A program made the translations under genes and the position numbers. Shown here piece by piece: positions 19,191 to 29,753 of a stretch of DNA of 64,000 nt. The first letter of the stretch is position 1, and the number at the start of each line of letters is the position of its first letter. The notes below the pieces were generated by a model that was not told where the DNA came from, searched no databases, and worked only from the letters and a program-made list of their open reading frames with translations. Source of the DNA: Rhodocyclaceae bacterium (GTDB taxonomy: Bacteria > Pseudomonadota > Gammaproteobacteria > Burkholderiales > Rhodocyclaceae); NCBI GenBank assembly GCA_018261935.1, contig JAGTRP010000009.1:62001-126000 (forward strand), given 5' to 3'.

Positions 19191-20111
19191 ATGTCCATGG
19201 CGGATCGCGACGGATTCATCTGGTACGACGGCAAGCTGGTGCCCTGGCGCGAGGCCACCACCCACGTCCTGACCCATTCCCTGCATTACGGCATGGGCGT
19301 CTTCGAGGGCGTGCGCGCCTACAAGACCGAGCGCGGCACCGCCATTTTCCGTCTGAAGGACCACACCGACCGCTTCTTCAATTCCGCCCACATCTTCGAG
19401 ATGGCCATGCCCTGGGACAAGGACGCCATCAACGAAGCCCAGAAGGAAGTGATCCGCGCCAACAAGCTGGAATCCGGCTACCTGCGCCCTCTGGCCTTCT
19501 ACGGCTCGGAAAAGATGGGGGTTTCCCCCAAGGGCGCCGAGGTGCATGTGGTGATCGCCGCCTGGCCCTGGGGCGCCTATTTGGGCGAAGAGGGCATGGA
19601 GCGGGGCATCCGCATCAAGACTTCGAGCCACACCCGCCACCACGTGAACATCACCATGGTCCGCGCCAAGGCCTCGGGTTCCTACATGAACTCCATCCTG
19701 GCCAACAACGAAGTCACCCGGGACGGCTATGACGAGGCTCTCCTCCTCGATCCCGAAGGCTACGTGGCCGAAGGGGCCGGCGAGAACGTCTTCATCGTCA
19801 AGAAGGGCAAGCTCTACACCCCGGACCTCACCTCCTGCCTGGAAGGCATCACCCGCGCCACCGTCATGCAACTGGCCCAGGAAATGGGCATCCAGGTGAT
19901 CGAGAAGCGCATCACCCGGGACGAGGTCTACACCGCCGACGAGGCCTTCTTCACCGGCACCGCCGCCGAAGTGACCCCCATCCGGGAACTGGACGGCCGC
20001 ACCATCGGCGCCGGCCGCCGCGGCCCCGTCACCGCCCAGCTGCAGCAGAAGTATTTCGACGTGGTCTATGGCCGCTCCGAGCAGCACACCGAGTGGCTCG
20101 CCTACGTCTAA
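19191..20111 (+). CDS. ilvE: branched-chain amino acid aminotransferase
   Basis: IlvE (306 aa) is a fold-type IV pyridoxal-phosphate enzyme that makes the last step of Val, Leu and Ile synthesis. Landmarks are FIWYDGKLVPWREA, HSLHYGMGVFEGVRAY, the region around TMVRAKASGSYMNSILAN with the PLP-binding Lys, EGAGENVFIVKKG and the phosphate-binding TGTAAEVTPIRELDGR. The start ATG 19191 follows a GGAGAC-like ribosome site; the open frame extends about 60 codons upstream into the nudJ region without homology. A small zinc-finger gene and waaF follow, an order common in betaproteobacteria. Confidence 0.96.
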   Translation: MSMADRDGFIWYDGKLVPWREATTHVLTHSLHYGMGVFEGVRAYKTERGTAIFRLKDHTDRFFNSAHIFEMAMPWDKDAINEAQKEVIRANKLESGYLRPLAFYGSEKMGVSPKGAEVHVVIAAWPWGAYLGEEGMERGIRIKTSSHTRHHVNITMVRAKASGSYMNSILANNEVTRDGYDEALLLDPEGYVAEGAGENVFIVKKGKLYTPDLTSCLEGITRATVMQLAQEMGIQVIEKRITRDEVYTADEAFFTGTAAEVTPIRELDGRTIGAGRRGPVTAQLQQKYFDVVYGRSEQHTEWLAYV

Positions 20112-20124
20112 CCCGGGAGAAACC

Positions 20125-20328
20125 ATGAACGACCGCCTCACCGCCGAGAGCGCCCACATCGAGGTCACCGAAAAGGACCTGCCCCTCCACTGCCCGCAGC
20201 CCGATGCGCCGCTGTGGTCCCAGCATCCCCGCGTCTTCCTGGATGTCACCCGGACCGGCGACGCGGTCTGCCCCTATTGCAGCGCCCACTACGTCTTCGC
20301 GGGCGAACTTCCCAAGGGCCATCACTGA
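20125..20328 (+). CDS. zinc-finger domain-containing protein (CHCC type)
   Basis: A 67-aa protein with one conserved metal motif: LHCPQP, then HPRVFLDV, then CPYCSAHYVF. The Cys...His...CxxC arrangement is that of the zf-CHCC family related to NDUFS6 of complex I. Bacterial copies between ilvE and waaF are common but their role is not established. The start ATG 20125 follows GGGAGAAACC, a good ribosome site. Confidence 0.88.
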   Translation: MNDRLTAESAHIEVTEKDLPLHCPQPDAPLWSQHPRVFLDVTRTGDAVCPYCSAHYVFAGELPKGHH

Positions 20329-20365
20329 TCCTGCGGCGGGCCGCCGGCCCGCCCCATCCATCCCC

Positions 20366-21376
20366 GTGAAAGCCCTCATCGTCGCCCCCGCCTGGATCGG
20401 CGACACGGTCCTCGCACAGCCGCTTTTCGAGCGGCTGTGCGAACGCCATCCCGATCTCCAGCTGGATGCTTTGGCGCCGCGCTGGGTGGCGCCGGTGCTG
20501 GCCCGCATGCCCCAGATCCGGCAGGTCATCGACAGCCCCTTCGGGCACGGGCAAATCTCCCTCAAGGCGCGCTGGCGCCTGGCCCGGCAGATCGCCGCCG
20601 CCGGCTACCGGCAGGCCTACATCCTGCCCAATTCCCTGAAATCGGCCCTGGTGCCCTTCCTGGCCGGCATCCCGGAACGCATCGGCTTCGTCGGCGAATC
20701 CCGCTACGGCCTCGTCAATCGCCGGCACGTCCTCGACAAGGCCGTGCTGCCCCTCATGGTGGAACGCTTCGCCCAGCTGGCCGAGGTTCCCGGGGCTCCG
20801 CTTCCCCGCCCCTTGCCGCGCCCGCAGCTCGCCTCCAGCCCGGAGCAGCAGGCCACCACCCTGGCCGCCCTCGGCCTGGAACGCCCCCATCGCCCGCTGG
20901 TCTTCTGCCCCGGCGCCGAATACGGCCCGGCCAAGCGCTGGCCGGCAGGCCACTTCATCGCCCTGGCCCAGGCCCTGGTCGCCCGCGGCCACACCCTCTG
21001 GCTCCTGGGTTCCCCCAAGGACCGGGCCGTCGGCGACGAAATTGCCGCCCAGGTCAGCGGCAACTGCCGCAATCTGTGCGGCGCCACCAGCCTGGAGCAG
21101 GCCATCGACCTCATCGCCCAGGCCGAGCTGGTGGTCTGCAACGACTCCGGCCTCATGCACGTCGCCGCCGCCCTCGGCCGCCGCCTGGTCGCCCTCTACG
21201 GCTCCTCGTCGCCAGGCTTCACGCCGCCTCTCTCGGACCGGGCCACCATCCTGCGCCTGGGCCTTTCCTGCAGTCCCTGCTTCAAGCGCGAATGCCCCCT
21301 GGGGCACCTGGACTGCCTCAACAAACTGGAGCCGGCCCGGGCTCTGGACGCTTGCCTCGCCCATCTGCCCCCATGA
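20366..21376 (+). CDS. waaF: lipopolysaccharide heptosyltransferase II
   Basis: A 336-aa GT-B glycosyltransferase of family GT9 that adds the second heptose to the LPS inner core, using ADP-heptose. The N-terminus KALIVAPAWIGDTVLAQPLF is typical of WaaF. The C-terminal domain has the donor-binding signatures FCPGAEYGPAKRWPAGHF and VCNDSGLMHVAAALGRRLVALYG. A GTG at 20366 begins the conserved region; the open frame upstream has no homology. The stop overlaps the next start (ATGA). Confidence 0.94.
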   Translation: MKALIVAPAWIGDTVLAQPLFERLCERHPDLQLDALAPRWVAPVLARMPQIRQVIDSPFGHGQISLKARWRLARQIAAAGYRQAYILPNSLKSALVPFLAGIPERIGFVGESRYGLVNRRHVLDKAVLPLMVERFAQLAEVPGAPLPRPLPRPQLASSPEQQATTLAALGLERPHRPLVFCPGAEYGPAKRWPAGHFIALAQALVARGHTLWLLGSPKDRAVGDEIAAQVSGNCRNLCGATSLEQAIDLIAQAELVVCNDSGLMHVAAALGRRLVALYGSSSPGFTPPLSDRATILRLGLSCSPCFKRECPLGHLDCLNKLEPARALDACLAHLPP

Positions 21377-21804
21377 ACCCGCCCCACCATTTCCCGACCC
21401 CGGAAGACGCCGAGCGCGCCTTCTATGACGCCCTTTCCGCCGGCGACACCGACGCCCTCATGGCCATCTGGGCCGAGGACGAGGATGTCGTCTGCGTCCA
21501 TCCCACCGGGGTGCAGCTCATGGGATCGGACCCCATCCGGGAAAGCTGGCGCAGCATCTTCGCCAGCGCCCGGCTACGGGTGACCCCGGAACCCGTGGCC
21601 CACTGGCAGGGCATGCTGCTCTCCATCCACCATCTGGTGGAAACCCTGTTCGTGGGCGACGACCCCGCTCCCCACGGGCCTCTCCACGTCACCCATGTCT
21701 ATTCCCGGGGCGCCCATGGCTGGCGCCTGGTGAGCCGGCACGCCTCCGCCGCCGGCGAACAGGCCGAAACCGCCGAACCCGCGGCGAGCCACACCCTGCA
21801 TTGA
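21373..21804 (+). CDS. SnoaL/NTF2-like fold protein
   Basis: A 143-aa protein of the SnoaL/DUF4440-like NTF2 superfamily (AERAFYDALSAGDTDALMAIWAEDEDVVCVHPTG, RESWRSIFASA, HVTHVYSRGAHGWRLVSRHAS). The WAEDEDVVCVHP segment and closing HGWRLVSRH are typical of this group, whose members range from enzymes to ligand-binding proteins; the activity here is unknown. It is coupled to waaF by ATGA. The last 20 or so residues are Ala/Glu-rich and probably disordered. Confidence 0.8.
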   Translation: MNPPHHFPTPEDAERAFYDALSAGDTDALMAIWAEDEDVVCVHPTGVQLMGSDPIRESWRSIFASARLRVTPEPVAHWQGMLLSIHHLVETLFVGDDPAPHGPLHVTHVYSRGAHGWRLVSRHASAAGEQAETAEPAASHTLH

Positions 21805-21948
21805 GCCCCCGGCCCTTTCCCGGCCTTCCGGCGAACAGCGCGGCCGCCGCGCTGTCAATCGAATAGCCGGGAGCCTCCGGCTGGACGGGCCGGCGGCAGG
21901 GTCGTTACACTGCGCGGCTGACGAGATTCGATGACGAGGTAATCCCCC

Positions 21949-23319
21949 ATGCTTCCCAATGAAATTTTCAAGGCCTACGACATCCGCGGCATCGTGGGCA
22001 AGACCCTCACCGCCGACGTGGTCCGGCAGGTCGGCCAGGCCCTGGGCTCCCTGGCGGCCGAAAAGGGCCAGACGGCCATCGCCGTCGGCCGCGACGGCCG
22101 CCTCTCCGGCCCCGAACTGGCCGGCGCCCTGGCCGAAGGCATCTGCGCCGCCGGGATCGACGTGGTGGACATCGGCTGCGTCCCGACCCCGGTCACCTAC
22201 TTCGCCGCCCACGAACTCGGCTGCGACAGCTGCGTCTCGGTCACCGGCAGCCACAACCCGCCGGACTACAACGGCCTCAAGATGGTCATCGGCGGCGAAA
22301 CCCTGGCCGGGGACGCCATCCAGGCCCTCAGGTCGCGCATCCTGGCCGGCAACCTGCGCTCCGGGCAGGGCCAGCGTCGGGAAGCGGACGTGCGCGCCGC
22401 CTACATCGAGCGCATCGTCGGCGACGTCAAGCTCGCCCGCCCCATGAAAATCGTCATGGACTGCGGCAACGGCGTCGCCGGCGCGGTGGCTCCGGAACTC
22501 TTCAAGCGCCTGGGCTGCGAAATCATTCCGTTGTTCTGCGAGGTGGACGGCAACTTCCCCAACCACCATCCCGATCCCTCGAAGCCGGAAAACCTGAAGG
22601 ACGTCATCCACGCCCTCCAGACCACCGATGCCGAAATCGGCATCGCCTTCGACGGCGACGGCGACCGCCTGGGGGTGGTGACCAAGGACGGCGAGATCAT
22701 CTTCCCCGACCGCCAGCTCATGCTCTTCGCCGCCGATGTGCTCTCCCGGGTGCCCGGCGGGCAGGTGATCTTCGACGTCAAATGCACCCGGCTGCTGGCC
22801 CCCTGGATCAAGAAGCACGGCGGCACGCCGCTGATGTGGAACACCGGCCACGCCCTCATCAAGAAGAAGCTCAGGGAAACCGGCGCCCCCCTGGCCGGCG
22901 AGATGAGCGGCCACGTCTTCTTCAAGGAGCGCTGGTTCGGCTTCGACGACGGCCTCTATGCCGGCGCCCGGCTCCTGGAAATCCTCTCCCGGGCGGCCGA
23001 CGGCAATGCCGTCCTGAAGGGCCTGCCCAATTCCACCAGCACCCCGGAGCTCAATATCAAGATGGCGGAGGGGGAGCCCTTCGCCCTGGTGGACAAGCTC
23101 AAGGCATCCGGCAAGTTCACCAACGCCCAGGAAGTCATCACCATCGACGGCGTCCGGGTGGAATACGCTGACGGCTTCGGCCTCGCCCGCCCCTCCAACA
23201 CCACGCCGGTGGTGGTGCTGCGCTTCGAAGCCGACAACCCGGAAGCCCTGGCCCGCATCCAGGCCGATTTCCGGCACGCCATCACGGCCGTCTGGCCTGG
23301 AGTGCAGCTGCCCTTCTGA
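21949..23319 (+). CDS. phosphomannomutase/phosphoglucomutase
   Basis: A 456-aa alpha-D-phosphohexomutase of the AlgC/PMM-PGM type, interconverting hexose 1- and 6-phosphates for LPS and exopolysaccharide precursors. It starts with IFKAYDIRGIVGKTL. The active-site phosphoserine loop is VTGSHNPPDYNG (about residue 100), the metal-binding loop is FDGDGDRLG (about 237), the sugar-binding loop is GEMSGHVFF (about 320), and the phosphate-binding loop is RPSNTTPVVVLRFEA (about 415). Length is that of Pseudomonas AlgC. A bidirectional terminator follows. Confidence 0.93.
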   Translation: MLPNEIFKAYDIRGIVGKTLTADVVRQVGQALGSLAAEKGQTAIAVGRDGRLSGPELAGALAEGICAAGIDVVDIGCVPTPVTYFAAHELGCDSCVSVTGSHNPPDYNGLKMVIGGETLAGDAIQALRSRILAGNLRSGQGQRREADVRAAYIERIVGDVKLARPMKIVMDCGNGVAGAVAPELFKRLGCEIIPLFCEVDGNFPNHHPDPSKPENLKDVIHALQTTDAEIGIAFDGDGDRLGVVTKDGEIIFPDRQLMLFAADVLSRVPGGQVIFDVKCTRLLAPWIKKHGGTPLMWNTGHALIKKKLRETGAPLAGEMSGHVFFKERWFGFDDGLYAGARLLEILSRAADGNAVLKGLPNSTSTPELNIKMAEGEPFALVDKLKASGKFTNAQEVITIDGVRVEYADGFGLARPSNTTPVVVLRFEADNPEALARIQADFRHAITAVWPGVQLPF

Positions 23320-23336
23320 TTTCCAGGGCTGAAAAC

Positions 23337-23363
23337 AAAAAAGCCGGCAATGCCGGCTTTTTT
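23337..23363. terminator. bidirectional intrinsic terminator
   Basis: AAAAAAGCCGGC, loop AAT, GCCGGCTTTTTT: a 12-bp stem with runs of six A/T on both sides. It lies between the converging phosphohexomutase gene and alaS. Confidence 0.93.
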
Positions 23364-23382
23364 CTTGCCCGATGGTCCCGGG

Positions 23383-26004
<2,622 letters not shown>

Positions 26005-26094
26005 GGGAGGCGGCCTGTCGGCAATAATTCGAAACCGTCGATTTTAAATGAAAGCGCCGCCGGCAGGCGGGCTCTTCGGCAAACCGGACGAGGA

Positions 26095-26829
26095 TCAGTC
26101 CCGGCCGAGGCGGTCGAGGCGGTCGGTAAACAGGGCAATGACGCCGAGATCGAAGCAGCGCCGGGCTTCCTCAGCCGAATTCACGGTATAGGCGGCGACC
26201 GGCACCCCCGCTCCCCGCAGCGCCTCCACCTGGAACCGGGACAGGTCGGCGGCCCGGGCGTGCAGCGCCGTACAGCCCAGGCTCCGCAGCCGGGCCGGCC
26301 AGTCGCCGGGAATGGATTCCACCAAAAGCGCCCGGGGCCATGGGCCGCCGGCTTCGGCGGCGGCCCCCAGGGCGGCCGGCGAGAAGGATGACAGCACCAG
26401 GGACAGGCCGGCCGGGCAGGATCGCGCCAGGGTTTCCGCGACCACCCGGCCCGTACGTTCCTCGTGGCCGGCCGCCGGCTTGATTTCCAGATTCACCGCC
26501 AGCCCGAGGGCAGCGCACAGGACGAGGGCATCGACCAGGCGGGGCACCGGCTCGCCGGCCCAGGCGGGATGGAAGCGGACACCGGCATCGAGCCGGGCAA
26601 CGGCGGCCCATTCCAGCTCGGCCAGGGAACCGCAGCCGTCGGTGGTGCGGTCCACGGTCTCGTCATGCATGAGGACGGGCACCCCGTCGGCAGTCAGCAT
26701 GACATCGAATTCGACGGCCCTGAAGCCCAGGCGGACGGCGAGCCGCAGGCCGGCCAGGGTGTTTTCCGGGGCGAGGGCACCGCCGCCGCGATGGGCGATC
26801 CAGCGCGGCAGCGGGTAATTGCCGATCAG
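26095..26829 (-). CDS. ugpQ: glycerophosphodiester phosphodiesterase, likely non-ATG start
   Basis: A cytoplasmic glycerophosphodiester phosphodiesterase of about 244 aa that splits deacylated phospholipids to glycerol-3-phosphate and an alcohol. The catalytic features are IAHRGGGALAPENTLAG (HRG and EN), VEFDVMLTADGVPVLMHDETVDRTT (ED and H), and LEIKP further on. No in-frame ATG, GTG or TTG exists upstream of the HRG motif. Only CTG at 26829, overlapping the ugpB stop (CTGA), or ATC at 26826 can start it. ATG 26700 would cut off the catalytic HRG and leave a dead protein. I therefore infer a CTG start coupled to ugpB, about 10 nt after an AGAAGG ribosome-like site. Confidence 0.82.
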   Translation of the reverse strand: MIGNYPLPRWIAHRGGGALAPENTLAGLRLAVRLGFRAVEFDVMLTADGVPVLMHDETVDRTTDGCGSLAELEWAAVARLDAGVRFHPAWAGEPVPRLVDALVLCAALGLAVNLEIKPAAGHEERTGRVVAETLARSCPAGLSLVLSSFSPAALGAAAEAGGPWPRALLVESIPGDWPARLRSLGCTALHARAADLSRFQVEALRGAGVPVAAYTVNSAEEARRCFDLGVIALFTDRLDRLGRD

Positions 26830-28136
26830 AAGGGAACGGCCTTCTTCAGGGCCGGCTTGGCGGAAAGGAGGGCGTTGCCCCGGGCCACCGCCGTATCGAG
26901 GGCGGCCTTGGCCGGCTTCTGGTCATCCCAGACGGCTTCCAGTTCCTCGTCCACAATGGCGCGCACCGGGTCGATGGCGGAGACCCGTAGTTGGGGCTGG
27001 CCCCCCTCGCCCTTGAGGGAAGCATAGGCTACCTCGGAGGTGGGGTCGCGGTCCTGCACGACCTTGGCCTTGAGGGCGTTGCGGGCCGCCTGGGTCAGGG
27101 GCACCTGGCCGTACATGCGGGCCAGTTCCACCTGGCTTTCCGGGGCCATCAGGAAAGCCACGAAGCGGGCCGCCGCCTTGTACTCCAGGGGCTTGTAGCC
27201 GCCGCCCACCCAAAGGGAGGCGCCGTCGGCCAGGGTGTGCTGGCGGCCGCCGTAGACATCGTCGTGGTGGGGCATGGGCGACACGCCCAGGTCGATGCCC
27301 GAGGCCTCGCGGAATTCGGTGTGGGCCGCCGAATCGGTGGTGATCATGGCGCACTCGCCGCTGGCGAAATGCTTGTCGGCCTCGTCCCGGCGTCCGAAAT
27401 GGCGGAAATACTTGGCCTTGGTCCAGGAAGCCAGCATGGCCACGTGCTTGACCTCGGCCAGGCCGTTGAAGACCAGTTCGCCCTTGGCCGTCGCCACCGG
27501 CGCGCTGGACAGGGCGGACAGGTTATCGACGTGGACCCAGGTGGGCCAGGAAGAGGTGTAGGGGCACTGGTATCCGGCATCGAACAGCTTGCCGGCGGTT
27601 TCCTGCATCTCCCACCAGGTCTTGGGCGGCTTCTCCGGATCGAGGCCGGCCTTCCTGAAGGCCGCCTTGTTGTAGAACAGCACCGGGGTCGAATAGGCCA
27701 CGGGCAGGGCCACAAGCTTGCCCTTCTCGTCGCTGACGCCGGCCTTGAGGTCGGTCGAGAGGCTGGCGGCGCTGAAGGGCACCTTGGCTTCGCTCATGAC
27801 CTGATAGAGGGGCTTCAGGCGGCCCTTCTGGGAGAGGAAATCCGCCATGTCCTGGCGGCGCACCAGGTTCAGGGCCGCCGGCTTGCCGCCTTCGGCCAGG
27901 GGCACCAGCTTGACGACGAAGTCCTTCTGTTCGTGGTTGAAGCGCTCCACCAGCTGCTGGAGGCGCCCTTCCGCTGCCTGGCCGAGTTGGTTGGCCAGGT
28001 CGATTTCCACCGGCCCCGCCGATGCTGCGGCAGTAGTCTTGGCAGCCTTTGTCGGTTTGGCCGGCTTGGCGGCATGGGCGGAGAAGGCGACGGCCAGCCC
28101 GCAGGCGATGGCGGCGGTGCGAATGAGGTGCGGCAT
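26826..28136 (-). CDS. ugpB: ABC transporter substrate-binding protein, UgpB-like
   Basis: A 436-aa periplasmic binding protein of the extracellular solute-binding family 1, resembling UgpB (sn-glycerol-3-phosphate). It has a signal peptide (TAAIACGLAVAFSAHAA), a Lys/Ala-rich linker, then the lobe sequences LVERFNHEQKDFVVKLVP, VAYSTPVLFYNKAAFRKAGLDPEKPPKTWWEM, and GASLWVGGGYKPLEYKAAARFVAFL. Size matches E. coli UgpB (438 aa). The diesterase gene follows directly, supporting a glycerophosphodiester/G3P role. The permease and ATPase genes (ugpA, ugpE, ugpC) that usually lie between the two are absent here. ATG 28136 is the start directly before the signal peptide. Confidence 0.85.
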   Translation of the reverse strand: MPHLIRTAAIACGLAVAFSAHAAKPAKPTKAAKTTAAASAGPVEIDLANQLGQAAEGRLQQLVERFNHEQKDFVVKLVPLAEGGKPAALNLVRRQDMADFLSQKGRLKPLYQVMSEAKVPFSAASLSTDLKAGVSDEKGKLVALPVAYSTPVLFYNKAAFRKAGLDPEKPPKTWWEMQETAGKLFDAGYQCPYTSSWPTWVHVDNLSALSSAPVATAKGELVFNGLAEVKHVAMLASWTKAKYFRHFGRRDEADKHFASGECAMITTDSAAHTEFREASGIDLGVSPMPHHDDVYGGRQHTLADGASLWVGGGYKPLEYKAAARFVAFLMAPESQVELARMYGQVPLTQAARNALKAKVVQDRDPTSEVAYASLKGEGGQPQLRVSAIDPVRAIVDEELEAVWDDQKPAKAALDTAVARGNALLSAKPALKKAVPF

Positions 28137-28254
28137 GGATTGGGCTCCGGAATAGCCAAAAAATCCATTATAGCCCTGCGAAAGGAAAGCAAAATCAGGT
28201 AAGGCCATGATGAGGCCATGCCGGGATCGCCCCAATTGTGGGAAAATGCCCCCC

Positions 28255-28656
28255 ATGCGTAGAAGCTTGATTTTCCTGTCTCTTACCCTGACGCTCCTGG
28301 CCGGCTGCGACCAAGTCAATGAGAAGCTCGGTCTCGAAGACCCCGCCAGAAAGGAAGCCCGCCTGGAAGCCGAAGGCAAGGCCGTGGGCAGCGCCTGCCG
28401 CCAGTCCGGCCGGGCCATCGAGGACTGCTACTCCATCTACAGCTGGCTGCCCAAGTCCCCGATTTTCGCGGGCTGGCGGGAAATGGACGAGTACATGCGA
28501 CAGAACCAGATCGAGACCGTGACCCCCCAACTGCCGCCGGCGGAACCGCCGGGGGCCAAGAAGAAGAAAAAGGCCGCCGCCCCCGAGGGCGAAGGCAATC
28601 CGAGCCCCAACAAGCCGACGGATACGGGCGCCGAGAAACCGGCGGCCAAGCCGTGA
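28255..28656 (+). CDS. putative lipoprotein
   Basis: A 133-aa lipoprotein with lipobox LLAGC (Cys about residue 18), followed by Asp, which in enteric rules would favour the inner membrane, though that rule is not general. The mature part is charged (EKLGLEDPARKEARLEAEGK), with a conserved-looking centre (CRQSGRAIEDCYSIYSWLPKSPIFAGWREMDEYMRQ) and a Lys/Pro/Ala-rich tail with five consecutive lysines. Unknown function. It overlaps rlmM (GTGA), so the two are co-expressed. ATG 28255 has the better ribosome-site spacing; 28246 is possible. Confidence 0.8.
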   Translation: MRRSLIFLSLTLTLLAGCDQVNEKLGLEDPARKEARLEAEGKAVGSACRQSGRAIEDCYSIYSWLPKSPIFAGWREMDEYMRQNQIETVTPQLPPAEPPGAKKKKKAAAPEGEGNPSPNKPTDTGAEKPAAKP

Positions 28657-29735
28657 CCGCCGCCATGAACCTGGTCGTGCTCTACTGCCGCGCCGGCTTC
28701 GAGAAGGAATGCGCGGCGGAAATCTGCGAGACCGCCGAGGCCCTCGGCGTCGAAGGCTACGCCCGGGCCAAGCCCGACAGCGGCTACGTCGCCTACCACC
28801 CCCACGATCCCGCCGCCATGGCGGCCCTGGCCGACGGACTGAAATGGCGCCGCCTGGTCTTCGCCCGCCAGCTCCTGTTCGCCGCCCCCCTGGTCTCCGA
28901 CCTGCCGGTGGGGGATCGGGTGACGCCGCTGCTGGCCAGCGCCCGCAGCTTCGGCACCCGCTTCCGAGACGTCTGGCTGGAAACCGCCGACACCAACGAG
29001 GCCAAGGAGCTTTCCAGCTTCTGCAAGAAATTCGAGAAGCCCTTCCGCATCGCCCTGGACAAAGCCGGCCTGCTGGCTCCCGACGACGCCGAACTGCCGC
29101 GCCTGCATCTCTTCTTCCTGGGGTCCGCCGCTGCCTTCGCCGCCATTTCCCAGCCCGGCAACGCCTCCGACTGGCCCATGGGCATCCCGCGCCTCAGGAT
29201 GCCCCGTTCCGCCCCCTCCCGCTCCACCCAGAAACTCGCCGAAGCCTTCATGGAATTCGTCGGCGGCCAGAATGCATCCGAGCGCCTGCGCACCGGCCAG
29301 ACGGCCGTGGACCTGGGGGCATCCCCCGGCGGCTGGACCTGGCAGCTGACCAGCCGGGGCATCCACGTCACCGCCGTGGACAACGGCTCCATGGACAAGG
29401 CACTGATGGCCGGCGGCATGGTCGAACACCTCAAGACCGACGGATTCCATTACCGCCCCAAGCGCCCGGTGGACTGGCTGGTGTGCGACATGGTGGAAAA
29501 GCCGGCCCGCATCGCCGGACTGGTGGCCGACTGGGTCGCCGGCAAACACTGCAAGGAAGCGATCTTCAATCTCAAACTGCCGATGAAAAAGCGCTACGAG
29601 GAACTGCGGCACTGCCGCGGCATCATCGAAGGCAAGCTGGCGGCGGCCGGGATCGAGGCCCGTTTGCGCTTCAAGCAGCTCTACCACGACCGGGAGGAAG
29701 TCACCGGGCATCTCCGGGTGTTGAAAACACGCTAA
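28653..29735 (+). CDS. rlmM: 23S rRNA (cytidine-2498-2'-O)-methyltransferase
   Basis: RlmM (360 aa) methylates the ribose of C2498 in 23S rRNA. An N-terminal THUMP-like region (NLVVLYCRAGFEKECAAEI) leads to the SAM-dependent methyltransferase core of RrmJ type, with AVDLGASPGGWTWQLTSRG (about residue 220) and the catalytic-type KDK-E landmarks in VDWLVCDMVEKP and FNLKLPMKKRYEEL. Length matches E. coli RlmM. The GTG at 28653 overlaps the lipoprotein stop (GTGA); ATG 28665 (MNLVVLYC) is an alternative. Confidence 0.94.
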   Translation: MTAAMNLVVLYCRAGFEKECAAEICETAEALGVEGYARAKPDSGYVAYHPHDPAAMAALADGLKWRRLVFARQLLFAAPLVSDLPVGDRVTPLLASARSFGTRFRDVWLETADTNEAKELSSFCKKFEKPFRIALDKAGLLAPDDAELPRLHLFFLGSAAAFAAISQPGNASDWPMGIPRLRMPRSAPSRSTQKLAEAFMEFVGGQNASERLRTGQTAVDLGASPGGWTWQLTSRGIHVTAVDNGSMDKALMAGGMVEHLKTDGFHYRPKRPVDWLVCDMVEKPARIAGLVADWVAGKHCKEAIFNLKLPMKKRYEELRHCRGIIEGKLAAAGIEARLRFKQLYHDREEVTGHLRVLKTR

Positions 29736-29753
29736 GGCGTATAATGCTGGCCC

